A DNA stretch of 64,000 nucleotides from CAYQUC01 sp964514215 (GTDB lineage Bacteria; Pseudomonadota; Gammaproteobacteria; UBA6429; Thiohalophilaceae). Below the pieces are notes generated by a model that was not told the origin of the DNA, did no database searches, and worked only from the letters and a program-made list of their open reading frames with translations. This document shows positions 26,323 through 35,542 of the stretch, piece by piece. Every line of letters begins with the position of its first letter. Positions within the stretch are counted from its first letter, which is position 1. The DNA lies in the NCBI GenBank assembly GCA_964514215.1, contig CAZEPW010000013.1:5292-69291 (forward strand), written 5' to 3'. Both the position numbers and the translations under genes were made by a program.

Positions 26323-27213
26323 ATGAATTTGAAATCGGTATTTCAAACTTTCCGTCCGTCATTTCTTATTTTAACACCTGTTTGTATTTTCTTGGGTATA
26401 AGTACATCAATCTTAAGTCAATCGTCTATAAATTTCTTTCTGGTTTCTCTTGTTTTGATTGGAGCGATCGCAGCGCATATAAGCGTTAACACACTTAACG
26501 AATACTTTGACTTTAAAAGCGGTTTGGATTTGAAAACCAAAAAAACGGCATTTAGTGGTGGTAGCGGTGCATTACCTTCCAGACCTGAAATGGCAAATCT
26601 GATATTAATTATTGGTCTGGTATCGTTGATAGTGACAATCATCATTGGTATCTATCTTGTACTGGAGCGTGGATTTTTAATTATACCTATCGGCGTAATT
26701 GGTATAGTACTAATAATTACCTATACACAATGGCTTAACCGTTATCCTTTTTTATGCCTAATTGCACCGGGTGCAGGATTCGGCATTCTAATGGTAGTCG
26801 GCACTCATGTAATATTAACGGGAGAATATTCTTTGTTACCTTGGCTGGTATCACTTGTACCTTTTTTTCTGATTAATAATCTTCTGTTGTTAAATCAATA
26901 TCCTGATATACAAGCAGATGCCAGTGTAGGTCGAAGGACTTTTCCAATTGTTTTTGGTCTAAATAAAAGCAATTTGGTTTATGCTATATTTACAATATTA
27001 GCTTATTTTTTAGTTTTACTTTTTATTAGTAAAGACTATATCCCGATTCTGAGCTTAATCGCTTTAATTCCAATGTCATTTTCATTGTTCTCACTTTTTG
27101 GTGCAATTAAATACGCATCAAAAATTGCTACAGTCCCCCGTTATTTAGCTACAAATGTGGCTGCGGCAATATTAACGCCTATGTTACTTGGGATTTCAAT
27201 CATCAATGGCTAA
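26323..27213 (+). CDS. UbiA family prenyltransferase (MenA-like)
   Basis: Polytopic intramembrane aromatic prenyltransferase of 296 residues with about nine helices. The first metal/diphosphate motif is NEYFDFKSGLD (N59, D63, D69) and the second is NQYPDIQAD (N191, D195, D199). The combination NTLNEYFDFKSGLD with GGSGALP resembles MenA-type 1,4-dihydroxy-2-naphthoate prenyltransferases more than UbiA. No other men or ubi genes are present here, so the acceptor is unknown. Its stop overlaps the ATG of the SLC13 gene by 8 bases, which implies coupled translation. Flanking duplicated flavoprotein sequence suggests the pair arrived by insertion. Confidence 0.85.
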   Translation: MNLKSVFQTFRPSFLILTPVCIFLGISTSILSQSSINFFLVSLVLIGAIAAHISVNTLNEYFDFKSGLDLKTKKTAFSGGSGALPSRPEMANLILIIGLVSLIVTIIIGIYLVLERGFLIIPIGVIGIVLIITYTQWLNRYPFLCLIAPGAGFGILMVVGTHVILTGEYSLLPWLVSLVPFFLINNLLLLNQYPDIQADASVGRRTFPIVFGLNKSNLVYAIFTILAYFLVLLFISKDYIPILSLIALIPMSFSLFSLFGAIKYASKIATVPRYLATNVAAAILTPMLLGISIING

Positions 27214-28588
27214 CTTGAAAATTTTTTTATTGGCTTATTGTTCTTTTTTCAGAATCAGCCTTTACCTGATACTGGCATCATTACTTGCAGTAAGTATGTA
27301 TTACTTAACGCTGGCTCAAGGATCGTTAATCGCTGGTGCATTGGCGGTCACGGTATTTGCTGCAGTATTATGGATCAGCGAGGCACTGCCACTAGCCGTT
27401 ACTGCATTGTTGATTCCTGTTGGAATGAGTGCAGTAGGTGTCTTTGAAGCCAAAAATGCATTCATTGCTTTCGGCAACCCGGTATTATTTCTGGTGTTAG
27501 GTGGTTATGCTTTAGCTGTTTCGGTTGAAGCCAATGGCATTGATCGTTGGCTTGCACATCGTATCTTATCTATGGCAGGTACTAATACTTTCAAACTATT
27601 TATTGCTTTCATGCTAAGTTCGGCATTGCTCTCAATGTTGATATCCAATACCGCTACCACGGCTTTATTTTTGCCGGTAGTACTGGGTATTGTTAATCAT
27701 AATCAGGTTAATACCAACCTCTCGCGGGTTTTGTTATTAGGCGTTGCATATGGTGCGAGTATTGGTGGCGTGGCTACATTAATAGGCTCACCACCTAATG
27801 CTATTGCTGCAGGTTTACTTGATATTAGCTTTTTAAAATGGATATCCTATGGTTTGCCAATCAGTATCACGATGCTTATTGTTGCAATCCCAATCCTGTG
27901 GTGGACTTACCATCCAGAACAAAAACAGATTAATATAAACTTGGGTGATGATGTTCCACTGTCAAGCAATGGCAAACTAACAATGATGGTCATTGGCATC
28001 ACATTGATGTTATGGTTGTTCGGGCCGGTACTGGGTGAATACTTAGTATTACCAGCGTCCTTGTTCAACTCGGCAGCTGTAGCAAGTTTTGCAGTTGCCT
28101 TGTTGATCTTGACTCGTAGTGTTAAATGGAAAGTTCTTGAAAAAGGAATTCACTGGGGAGTGTTAATTTTACTTGGTGGCGGTTTAAGCTTGGGCCATGG
28201 TTTAACCGAGTCTGGAGCAGCAAACTGGTTAGCTGGTTTGTTAACTTCGAGAGTTGGCGAGTTACCTTTATTCATGTTACTGATGTTATTGGTCACTATC
28301 GGCGTATTCATCACCGAGTTAATTTCAAATACCGCGGTAACTGCAAAACTCGCTCCCATCCTTATTGGTGTTGCATTGCAGCTGGGTCTGGAAGCAGATA
28401 GTTTGGTTGTGCCAGTTGCGATAGCCACTTCCATGGCATTTATGTTACCCGTCGCCACACCACCTAATGCTCTGGTGTTTGATAGTGGCTATGTCACGCA
28501 ACAAAATATGATACGAGCAGGATTTCGTTTGAATCTGGCAGCCATTATGGTCATTACAATACTGTTTTACTTTGGAATTGCAGGCTAG
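27206..28588 (+). CDS. SLC13/DASS family anion transporter
   Basis: Inner-membrane symporter of the divalent anion:Na+ family, about 460 residues and 11-12 helices. Both hallmark SNT motifs are present: SNTATTALFLPVVLGI in the first half and ISNTAVTAKLAPILIG in the second, each next to a hairpin. GSPPNAIAAG and PVATPPNALVFDSG are the matching substrate-loop sequences. Relatives move succinate, other dicarboxylates, citrate or sulfate. The start is the ATG overlapping the UbiA-like gene; a TTG six codons upstream is less likely. It is the last gene of the two-gene unit. Confidence 0.9.
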   Translation: MANLKIFLLAYCSFFRISLYLILASLLAVSMYYLTLAQGSLIAGALAVTVFAAVLWISEALPLAVTALLIPVGMSAVGVFEAKNAFIAFGNPVLFLVLGGYALAVSVEANGIDRWLAHRILSMAGTNTFKLFIAFMLSSALLSMLISNTATTALFLPVVLGIVNHNQVNTNLSRVLLLGVAYGASIGGVATLIGSPPNAIAAGLLDISFLKWISYGLPISITMLIVAIPILWWTYHPEQKQININLGDDVPLSSNGKLTMMVIGITLMLWLFGPVLGEYLVLPASLFNSAAVASFAVALLILTRSVKWKVLEKGIHWGVLILLGGGLSLGHGLTESGAANWLAGLLTSRVGELPLFMLLMLLVTIGVFITELISNTAVTAKLAPILIGVALQLGLEADSLVVPVAIATSMAFMLPVATPPNALVFDSGYVTQQNMIRAGFRLNLAAIMVITILFYFGIAG

Positions 28589-28718
28589 ATTGAGCATGCT
28601 TATTGCAGCTCCTTTACTACTTACTCGAAAATAGTAATGTTAAATGTGATTTTCGGTTTAATAAAGAAAGTAAGCAAATTAAATCTCAATTGAAAAATAA
28701 TAATTGACCTTAATCACT

Positions 28719-29912
28719 TTATACGAATTGTCCTGCACACCAGCCAGAAGACCAGGCCCATTGGAAATTGTAACCACCAAGCCAGCCTGTCACATCAACG
28801 ACTTCTCCAATAAAATAAAGTCCAGGCACCTGTAGGCTTTGCATTGTTTTCGATGATAATGCATCACAATCGACACCTCCTTTAGATACTTCTGCCGTTC
28901 TGTATCCCTCAGTTCCATTTGGTTTGATATCCCAATGATGTATGCTCGTTGTTATTTTTTCGAATTGGTCGTGTGAGTTTGTCTGTAGTGTACTATTTAT
29001 GATGTCGTCTGTTAGGAGTGCTTCAATTAAACGTTTTGGTAAATATTGAGACAGCAATGTTTTTACTTTTATCTGCGGAGTTTGTTGTTGTGTGTTTTTT
29101 AATGTCTCAAGTAAATTAATATCAGGTAATAAGTTGATAGATATTGGCTCACCAGGTGACCAGTAAGATGAAATTTGTAAGATGGCTGGACCACTTAAAC
29201 CTCTATGAGTGAAAAGTATGTTTTCACGAAAACTTTGTTTATTCGTATTTACAATACTGTCGATTGCGATACCAGACAAGGGAGCAAAACGTTCTTTATC
29301 TATGGAGTGCAACGTAAAGGGAACTAGACCTGCTGTAACGGGCCATACTTTGATATCAAATTGTTCCGCAATTTTATAACCAAAAGGACTAGCTCCCATA
29401 GTTGGAATAGATAAACCACCGCTAGCAATTACAAGTGATTGACAATGAAATTTTTCAGTATCAGTTTCGATGATAAAGTGATTGTTTGATTCTTTAATTA
29501 CTTTAACAATATTGGTATTTAATTTGATAGTAGCTTTAATCTTTTCACATTCATTTAGTAATAAATTGAGAATGTCTTTTGAACTCTTATCGCAAAATAA
29601 TTGACCGTGCTCTCGTTCATGGTATGGGATTTTATATTTTTCGACTAGAGTGATAAAATCCCATTGCGTATATCGACTTAATGCTGATTTACAAAAGTGG
29701 GCGTTGTGTGAAATATAATTTTCAGCACTGACATCATAGTTGGTAAAATTACAACGACCGCCACCAGACATGAGAATCTTCTTACCAGCTTTATTACTGT
29801 GATCTAAAATCATTACAGAGCGATTTCGTTTGCCTGCTTCAATTGCGCACATTAATCCTGATGCACTGGCACCAATTATAATAACATCGGCTTGATTGTG
29901 ATTTTGTATCAT
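28719..29912 (-). CDS. yhiN: NAD(P)/FAD-dependent oxidoreductase, YhiN/HI0933 family
   Basis: 397-residue flavoprotein. The N-terminal dinucleotide motif is IIGASASGLMCAIEAG, followed by KKILMSGGGRCNFTNYD, the HI0933 family signature. A second nucleotide-contact block is LVIASGGLSIPTMGASPFGY, and the C-terminus carries GGVDCDALSSKTM ... LYFIGEVVDVTGWLGGYNFQWAW. The physiological substrate of YhiN-type proteins is unclear; the BaiN relatives were proposed to act on bile-acid derivatives. It starts 18 bases after dbpA and is probably cotranscribed with it. A partial second copy lies beyond the UbiA-SLC13 genes. Confidence 0.92.
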   Translation of the reverse strand: MIQNHNQADVIIIGASASGLMCAIEAGKRNRSVMILDHSNKAGKKILMSGGGRCNFTNYDVSAENYISHNAHFCKSALSRYTQWDFITLVEKYKIPYHEREHGQLFCDKSSKDILNLLLNECEKIKATIKLNTNIVKVIKESNNHFIIETDTEKFHCQSLVIASGGLSIPTMGASPFGYKIAEQFDIKVWPVTAGLVPFTLHSIDKERFAPLSGIAIDSIVNTNKQSFRENILFTHRGLSGPAILQISSYWSPGEPISINLLPDINLLETLKNTQQQTPQIKVKTLLSQYLPKRLIEALLTDDIINSTLQTNSHDQFEKITTSIHHWDIKPNGTEGYRTAEVSKGGVDCDALSSKTMQSLQVPGLYFIGEVVDVTGWLGGYNFQWAWSSGWCAGQFV

Positions 29913-29929
29913 GCAGTTGGGTTTTGAGT

Positions 29930-31351
29930 TTAGCGTAATTTTCGGGTTCGGAATTTACGTCCTTTTATTTTTCCTTCGCTTAATATTTTTAAAGCTTGTT
30001 TAGCGCTTGGGCGCTCAATCGCGACAAAAGCCAGATGGTCGAATATATCAATTTTTCCAATTTGTTTTGCGGGTATTATTTTGTTTGCTGTTAATGCTCC
30101 TAAAATATCACCGGCTCGTACCTTGTCTTTGCGGCCACCGTTAATACATAAGGTGGCCATTATTGGTACAAGTTTAAAATGTTCGCGTGGTTTTAAGCTG
30201 GTGATATTATCAATACGGACAGGGCTTTTTATATATTCTTCAATAGCAGTAACTTTTTTTGCCTCGGAAGGCATAAATAAACTCAGTGCCAAGCCGTCTT
30301 TATTGGCGCGTCCGGTGCGGCCAATTCGATGGACGTAAATTTCTGGATCCGGTGATAACTCAAAATTGATAACAGCTTCAAGATCTTTAATATCCAAGCC
30401 ACGAGAAGCAACATCAGTTGCAATTAAAATAGAGCTACTTTTATTTGAAAATTGCACTAATACTTGGTTGCGCTCTTTTTGCTCTAAATCACCGTGTAAG
30501 GCGAGGGCATGGTATCCCTGTTGCCATAAGTCATCGGCAAGTTCCTGACACTGGATTTTTCGATTACAAAAGACCACGGTCGATTCAGGCTTAAAATGTT
30601 GTATTAAGGATATTAATGTTGTGCTGCGAGTATCATTTTGAATTTCATAAAATATTTGTTTAATCTTTTTATCATCATGCAGCGCTGCAACTCGTATATC
30701 AACCGGTGATTGTTGGATAGCAGTACTAATTTCTTTGATTTCATCAGGGTAGGTAGCTGAAAATAATAATGTTTGTCGCTTATACGGCATCAGTTTAATA
30801 ATTCGCATGATGTCATCATGAAAACCCATGTCGAGCATGCGATCTGCTTCATCTAGCACCAAGGTTTTTAAGTTATCCAGTTGTAATGATGCCTTCTCTA
30901 AATGCTTTAAAATTCGACCCGGTGTCCCAACAACAATATGGGGTTGATGTTCGAGTGATGCTAGCTGTGGACCAAGTGGCGTGCCACCACATAAGGTTAA
31001 TATTTTTGTATTTGCAATGGCGCGAGCGAGTCGACGAATTTCGTTACTGACTTGCTCAGCTAATTCGCGAGTTGGGCATAATACCAATGCCTGCGTCGAG
31101 TAATTTTTTGTTTCAAGTTTATGTAATAAACCAATAGCAAATGCCGCTGTTTTGCCGCTACCTGTTTTAGCTTGAGCCAATAAATCTTTTCCATCGATAA
31201 TCACCGGCAAACTTTGTGCTTGAATTGCGGTCATGGTTTTATAGTCGAGAGAGTTTATATTGGCTAAAAACTCTGGAGTTAGTGGTAATGTCGAGAAGGT
31301 ATTTTTAGTCACGGTAAAGTCAATTTTTTTTGAAAAAGTAATGGTCCTCAT
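29930..31351 (-). CDS. dbpA: ATP-dependent RNA helicase DbpA
   Basis: DEAD-box helicase that acts late in 50S ribosome assembly, activated by hairpin 92 of 23S rRNA. Motifs seen: Q motif (MTAIQAQSLP), I (AKTGSGKT), Ia (PTRELAEQV), Ib (GTPGR), II (DEAD), III (SAT), V (ATDVASRGLD) and VI (HRIGRTGRA). The C-terminus has the DbpA RNA-binding domain (MATLCINGGRKDKVRAGDILGAL; KIDIFDHLAFVAI; KIKGRKFRTRKL), which separates it from other DEAD proteins. It has 473 residues against about 457 in E. coli. A GTG 13 codons in would match the E. coli start more closely, and neither start has a clear ribosome site. Confidence 0.95.
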   Translation of the reverse strand: MRTITFSKKIDFTVTKNTFSTLPLTPEFLANINSLDYKTMTAIQAQSLPVIIDGKDLLAQAKTGSGKTAAFAIGLLHKLETKNYSTQALVLCPTRELAEQVSNEIRRLARAIANTKILTLCGGTPLGPQLASLEHQPHIVVGTPGRILKHLEKASLQLDNLKTLVLDEADRMLDMGFHDDIMRIIKLMPYKRQTLLFSATYPDEIKEISTAIQQSPVDIRVAALHDDKKIKQIFYEIQNDTRSTTLISLIQHFKPESTVVFCNRKIQCQELADDLWQQGYHALALHGDLEQKERNQVLVQFSNKSSSILIATDVASRGLDIKDLEAVINFELSPDPEIYVHRIGRTGRANKDGLALSLFMPSEAKKVTAIEEYIKSPVRIDNITSLKPREHFKLVPIMATLCINGGRKDKVRAGDILGALTANKIIPAKQIGKIDIFDHLAFVAIERPSAKQALKILSEGKIKGRKFRTRKLR

Positions 31352-31413
31352 TATAACATTAGATACTGTTATAAAGCCCTATCTTTGTGATAATTTCAGA
31401 TATATTACTGATT

Positions 31414-33915
31414 CTAATTTGCATTAAGGTGTTTCAATAATTGTTCTTCTATTTTTTCTTTTAGTAACGTAATGTCTATTGGTTTCGAAACATAGGAATC
31501 CATACCACTGGCTAAGCATTTTTGTTCGATATCGACCATTGCATTAGCCGAAATTGCAATGATTGGTATACTTGAAATAATTGGATCTTTATGTTCACGT
31601 ATTAACCGTGTTAATTGATAACCATCCATTACCGGCATCGTGCAATCGCTTAGAATAAGGTCGTATTTATTGTTATTGATTAGTTCTAGTGCAATTTTAC
31701 CGTTGGCTGCTATGTCAGAGTCATAACCAAATTTTTTAATTTGGAGTTGCAACATTTTTTGATTTGATAAGATATCTTCGACGATAAGGATTTTTATGGT
31801 GTCATTTTTTTGTAAGTCAACAGCATTGTTATTGACGGTTTCTTGGGAATCATATTGTACATCAATAACCGACAGTGGTATTTTAATGGTAAAAGTACTG
31901 CCGACATTTAACTCGCTGCTTGCTGATATTGAACCTTGCATTTCATAGAGTAATTTCTTGGTAACATATAATCCAATTCCAGTACCTTCAATATTGGTAT
32001 ATTCTTTACCAAGACGGTTAAAGGGTTCAAATATCGCATCAAGTTTGTCTTGAGATATGCCAATGCCACTATCTGTAATATCTATTTGTGCATTGGAATT
32101 ATCATTTTTGCATGATATTTTTATTGTGCCATTTTCTTTATTATATTTAATCGCGTTGGTTATTATATTGATAAAAACTTGTTTGATTGCAGTGCTATCA
32201 ACAATAACTGAAAGGTTTTCAGAATTTTTGATATCAACCTCAATTGATATACCATGTTTAGCTTGAATTGGTTTAATCAAACTAATTGAGTCTTGTAATA
32301 AAGTACTAAGGTTGTTTGCTTGAATGTTTAGAAAATCAACATCATTTTCAATGCGAGATATATCAATTAAATCATTAACTAAAAATAAAAGATGGTTGCC
32401 CGCTTTGTTAATTTCATTAACACTATCTTTATGCTCTTTGTCTAAATCATCTTCCATTACGAGTAATTGTGAGAACCCAATAATTGCGTTTAACGGTGTT
32501 CGTAATTCATGGCTCATTCTCGATAAAAATTCTGATTTAGCATTATTAGCCTTATCCGCATCGTTGCGTGATTTTTCAATCATCATGCTATATTGATTAA
32601 AGAGAGTAGCGAGTTGTCCTATTTCGTCATTAGTTGTTACGGGTAACGGCTCATGACTTTCTGCATTTATATTTTTTTCTAAAGCTTGGCCGGTAGTTTT
32701 TAATGGGTTCATTATTATTTTATTAAAAATAATGTAGACCAAAATAAAAATGATAAACATGGTTAACAATATCCAAAAAATTATATTCTTAGTTGTATTT
32801 TCAACTTTTGACATCATGATAGAGCGCGGAGTAATAATTGCGACAAACCAATGATATTTTGGCAGGTAATGGATAGATGCTATAGCATCTGTTTTAAGAA
32901 AAGGATCATAATCAATGTATAATAGTGATGAGCCATACGATATACTGGCGGTGTGTTTTGATTTTATATCAACGGCAATTCTCATCGCTTCATTGTAATC
33001 AACTTGATAGCTTTCACGTTCAATAACTTTAGCGAGTTTTTTTATTGAGTTGTCTTCAGACGTTTTTGTTGAGTATTCAATTCGTTTGTTTTTTATGTGA
33101 TCAGCATAAATTGAAAAACCTTTATATTCTAAAATGAATTCTTTTAGCGTGAAATACTGACCGCTAGGCTTATTGTTTTTTATTAGATAAGGTTTGATGC
33201 GAGTATCGTCAGGAAACGATAAAAAAACATTGTTTCGATCTAATGCAAAAATATAGCCGTTGGTATAAGTGGTATGTTTTTTAAATAATTTATTTAATCC
33301 GCTAAGTTTAATATCAACTGTTGCAACGCCAGAAAATACACCTTTTTTATTTTTAAACGGTACTGTTGCAGTAACCATGGCTTCGTAGGAAAAGGGATCC
33401 ATATACGAGCGAGACCAATAAGTACCACCCTCATTTATGTATTTAGCGGGAGCATACCATTCTTCATGCCGGTAGCCGTTACCCTTAGGGTCATTGTAAT
33501 CATCGTAATATTTTAATTGCCCATTTGCTTCTCTGCCCCAAAAAAAACTGCGGCGTTTAACCGATTTTTTAAATTCAAAAGGCTCGGGCCAAATTCCACC
33601 ACCTGCAATGTGTGAATTTATGTCATTTTTGCCTAGTAATCGAGGAAATATGTCGTGATACAGTTTTTTTTGTTTGGGTAATTGTTTCCCTAATTCTGCC
33701 ATGTTTTTGACTAGGCGCTCAACCGAGGATAGGTGTTGTGAAACCCCGGCAATAATGGATGCAACTTCTTTTTTAATGACTTCTTGTTCTATTAGTGAAA
33801 TTTCCTTGTGAACGATGGTTTTGAAGATAGCCATTAAGCAGATAACACTAAAGATGCTTATAAATATAAGCCCTAAGGTTGCTTTAGTCTTTAAGGATAT
33901 TATCTTGCTATTCAT
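31414..33915 (-). CDS. Hybrid sensor histidine kinase with Cache, HAMP and receiver domains
   Basis: 833-residue membrane kinase. An N-terminal helix (about 13-33) and a second helix (about 376-398) bracket a large double-Cache-type periplasmic sensor (WPEP, WSRSYMDPFSYEAMVTATVP, VATVDIKLSGL). Then come HAMP, HisKA with His469 in FLSRMSHELRTPLNAIIG, a HATPase (INIITNAIKYN; DSGIGI; GTGIGL) and a C-terminal receiver with phospho-acceptor Asp757 in LILSDCTMPVMDG and Lys in SKPID. No partner phosphotransfer or regulator gene is next to it. It lies between dbpA and nhaA. The sensed ligand is unknown; Cache domains usually bind small metabolites. Confidence 0.92.
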   Translation of the reverse strand: MNSKIISLKTKATLGLIFISIFSVICLMAIFKTIVHKEISLIEQEVIKKEVASIIAGVSQHLSSVERLVKNMAELGKQLPKQKKLYHDIFPRLLGKNDINSHIAGGGIWPEPFEFKKSVKRRSFFWGREANGQLKYYDDYNDPKGNGYRHEEWYAPAKYINEGGTYWSRSYMDPFSYEAMVTATVPFKNKKGVFSGVATVDIKLSGLNKLFKKHTTYTNGYIFALDRNNVFLSFPDDTRIKPYLIKNNKPSGQYFTLKEFILEYKGFSIYADHIKNKRIEYSTKTSEDNSIKKLAKVIERESYQVDYNEAMRIAVDIKSKHTASISYGSSLLYIDYDPFLKTDAIASIHYLPKYHWFVAIITPRSIMMSKVENTTKNIIFWILLTMFIIFILVYIIFNKIIMNPLKTTGQALEKNINAESHEPLPVTTNDEIGQLATLFNQYSMMIEKSRNDADKANNAKSEFLSRMSHELRTPLNAIIGFSQLLVMEDDLDKEHKDSVNEINKAGNHLLFLVNDLIDISRIENDVDFLNIQANNLSTLLQDSISLIKPIQAKHGISIEVDIKNSENLSVIVDSTAIKQVFINIITNAIKYNKENGTIKISCKNDNSNAQIDITDSGIGISQDKLDAIFEPFNRLGKEYTNIEGTGIGLYVTKKLLYEMQGSISASSELNVGSTFTIKIPLSVIDVQYDSQETVNNNAVDLQKNDTIKILIVEDILSNQKMLQLQIKKFGYDSDIAANGKIALELINNNKYDLILSDCTMPVMDGYQLTRLIREHKDPIISSIPIIAISANAMVDIEQKCLASGMDSYVSKPIDITLLKEKIEEQLLKHLNAN

Positions 33916-34047
33916 CAGAATATTCGGTAATTATTGTTATTGTATCGGTATCGAAGAATCAGACTTGAGTGCTTTTAAGTGGTGCAATATGATTAAAAAT
34001 TCTAGCTAATTTAGTATGGATTATTAAATTTTGGCATTGAAATCCGA

Positions 34048-34168
34048 TATAATAGCACCAGATTATGGGGGTTCGGGTTAAGGATTTACATGGTTTAAGC
34101 GGTTTTTGCCGTTTGTTATTAATCAGTCATAAAACATTTTATATAATGTTAAACATTAGAGAACACAC
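34048..34168 (+). promoter_or_regulatory. nhaA promoter and structured 5' leader (candidate cation riboswitch)
   Basis: A perfect -10 TATAAT opens the region, with a weak -35. The predicted transcript starts near base 34060 and leaves a leader of about 110 bases. It contains a G-rich block (ATGGGGGTTCGGGTTAAGGA) that stands out from the AT-rich surroundings, and a small hairpin (AAGCGG/CCGTTT). Leaders of nhaA genes are known to carry Li+/Na+-related riboswitch classes. I cannot confirm a match to their consensus by eye. Confidence 0.4.
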
Positions 34169-35533
34169 ATGAAAAAAGTAAATGGTGGAGAGCATATTGC
34201 TCCATGGGAAAAAGCCTTTGATAGTCTATTAAGCCCACTAGATGAATTTATCCACCGACAAACAACCAGTGGTGTGTTATTAATGTTATGCGCGATTATC
34301 GCGCTTTTTCTCGCCAATAGTCCGTGGAGTAGCGCTTATAAGCATTTTTTAGAAACGGTATTTACCATTGGATTTCCCGGTTTTCAATTATCCAAATCGA
34401 TTCATCATTGGATTAATGATGGCTTAATGGCGATGTTCTTTTTTGTGGTGGGTTTAGAACTCAAACGCGAAATTTTGGTCGGTGAATTGGCTGATGCTAA
34501 GCAAGCGATGCTACCTATCATTGCTGCTTTTGGTGGCATGATTGTTCCGGTTTTAATCTATATCAGCATTAATCCTAGTGGTGATGGATTGAATGGCTGG
34601 GGTATTCCTATGGCCACTGATATTGCATTTGCATTAGGGGCCTTGGCGTTACTTGGTAAGCGTGTTCCAAAAAGTTTATTAACATTTTTAGTTGCACTTG
34701 CTATCGTTGATGACTTAGGTGCGGTAACCGTTATTGCGTTATTTTATACTGATACCTTAAATTTAACTGCTCTTGCAGGTGTTGGAGTTATGTTGCTGTT
34801 ATTAATTGCATTAAACTTAGGGGGGATACGCCGACCGTTACCGTATATATTGTTGGGAATTGTTCTCTGGATAGCAATGTTATTAAGTGGAATTCACGCG
34901 ACTCTTGCCGGAATTTTTCTGGCTTTTACAATCCCATTACGCCCCAAGTATGATCCAAAACGTTTTTTACGTCATATTAATGAAATGGTTGAAGAAATTA
35001 AAAACACGTTTCAACGTGAACCCAACATCGTTAAAAATGGTGAGTTACGCGCTAGAGTTCGCGCCTTAGGTGATGGTGTGCAATTAGTTCAAGCGCCGGC
35101 ACAAGTTTTAGAGCACAATATGCATTTGCCATCAGCTTATATAATTATTCCAATTTTTTCGTTAGCTAATGCCGGTGTTCCTATTGATAGCTCGGTGTTT
35201 GGTGGAACCATGACTCATAATGTCACTATCGGTATTGTTGCTGGCTTGGTGCTTGGCAAGTTAATCGGCATTGCGGGTTTTTCCTGGTTGGCTGTAAAAA
35301 TGGGCGTAACACGATTGCCTAAGGATATTAATTTTAAACACATTATCGGCGTTGCTTTGATGGGTGGGATTGGCTTTACCATGTCGATTTTTGTAGCCGA
35401 GTTAGGGTTTGTGCAAAATCAGCATGAGCTAATAATGGCCAAGACAGGTGTTTTACTGGCATCGTTAATTGCCGGTGTGTCCGGATTTTTATGGTTGTAT
35501 TTTACAGCAAATAAAAATACCACAAAGGATTGA
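34169..35533 (+). CDS. nhaA: Na+/H+ antiporter NhaA
   Basis: Twelve-helix antiporter that exports Na+ or Li+ in exchange for protons, important for sodium and alkaline pH tolerance. The conserved ion-site Asp pair is D181-D182 in ALAIVDDLGAV, and D151 in ATDIAFALGAL corresponds to the third functional Asp. The GKLIG segment of helix X is present. At 454 residues it is longer than E. coli NhaA because of an insert of about 60 residues (after PLRPKYDPKRFLRHINEMV) seen in the longer NhaA group. It is followed 9 bases later by nnrS. Confidence 0.96.
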   Translation: MKKVNGGEHIAPWEKAFDSLLSPLDEFIHRQTTSGVLLMLCAIIALFLANSPWSSAYKHFLETVFTIGFPGFQLSKSIHHWINDGLMAMFFFVVGLELKREILVGELADAKQAMLPIIAAFGGMIVPVLIYISINPSGDGLNGWGIPMATDIAFALGALALLGKRVPKSLLTFLVALAIVDDLGAVTVIALFYTDTLNLTALAGVGVMLLLLIALNLGGIRRPLPYILLGIVLWIAMLLSGIHATLAGIFLAFTIPLRPKYDPKRFLRHINEMVEEIKNTFQREPNIVKNGELRARVRALGDGVQLVQAPAQVLEHNMHLPSAYIIIPIFSLANAGVPIDSSVFGGTMTHNVTIGIVAGLVLGKLIGIAGFSWLAVKMGVTRLPKDINFKHIIGVALMGGIGFTMSIFVAELGFVQNQHELIMAKTGVLLASLIAGVSGFLWLYFTANKNTTKD

Positions 35534-35542
35534 TAATAGCTT

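Noticed and set aside
34048..34168. Firm annotation of the nhaA leader as a named riboswitch class
   Set aside because: I cannot recall or check the consensus structure closely enough; it is kept only as a candidate.
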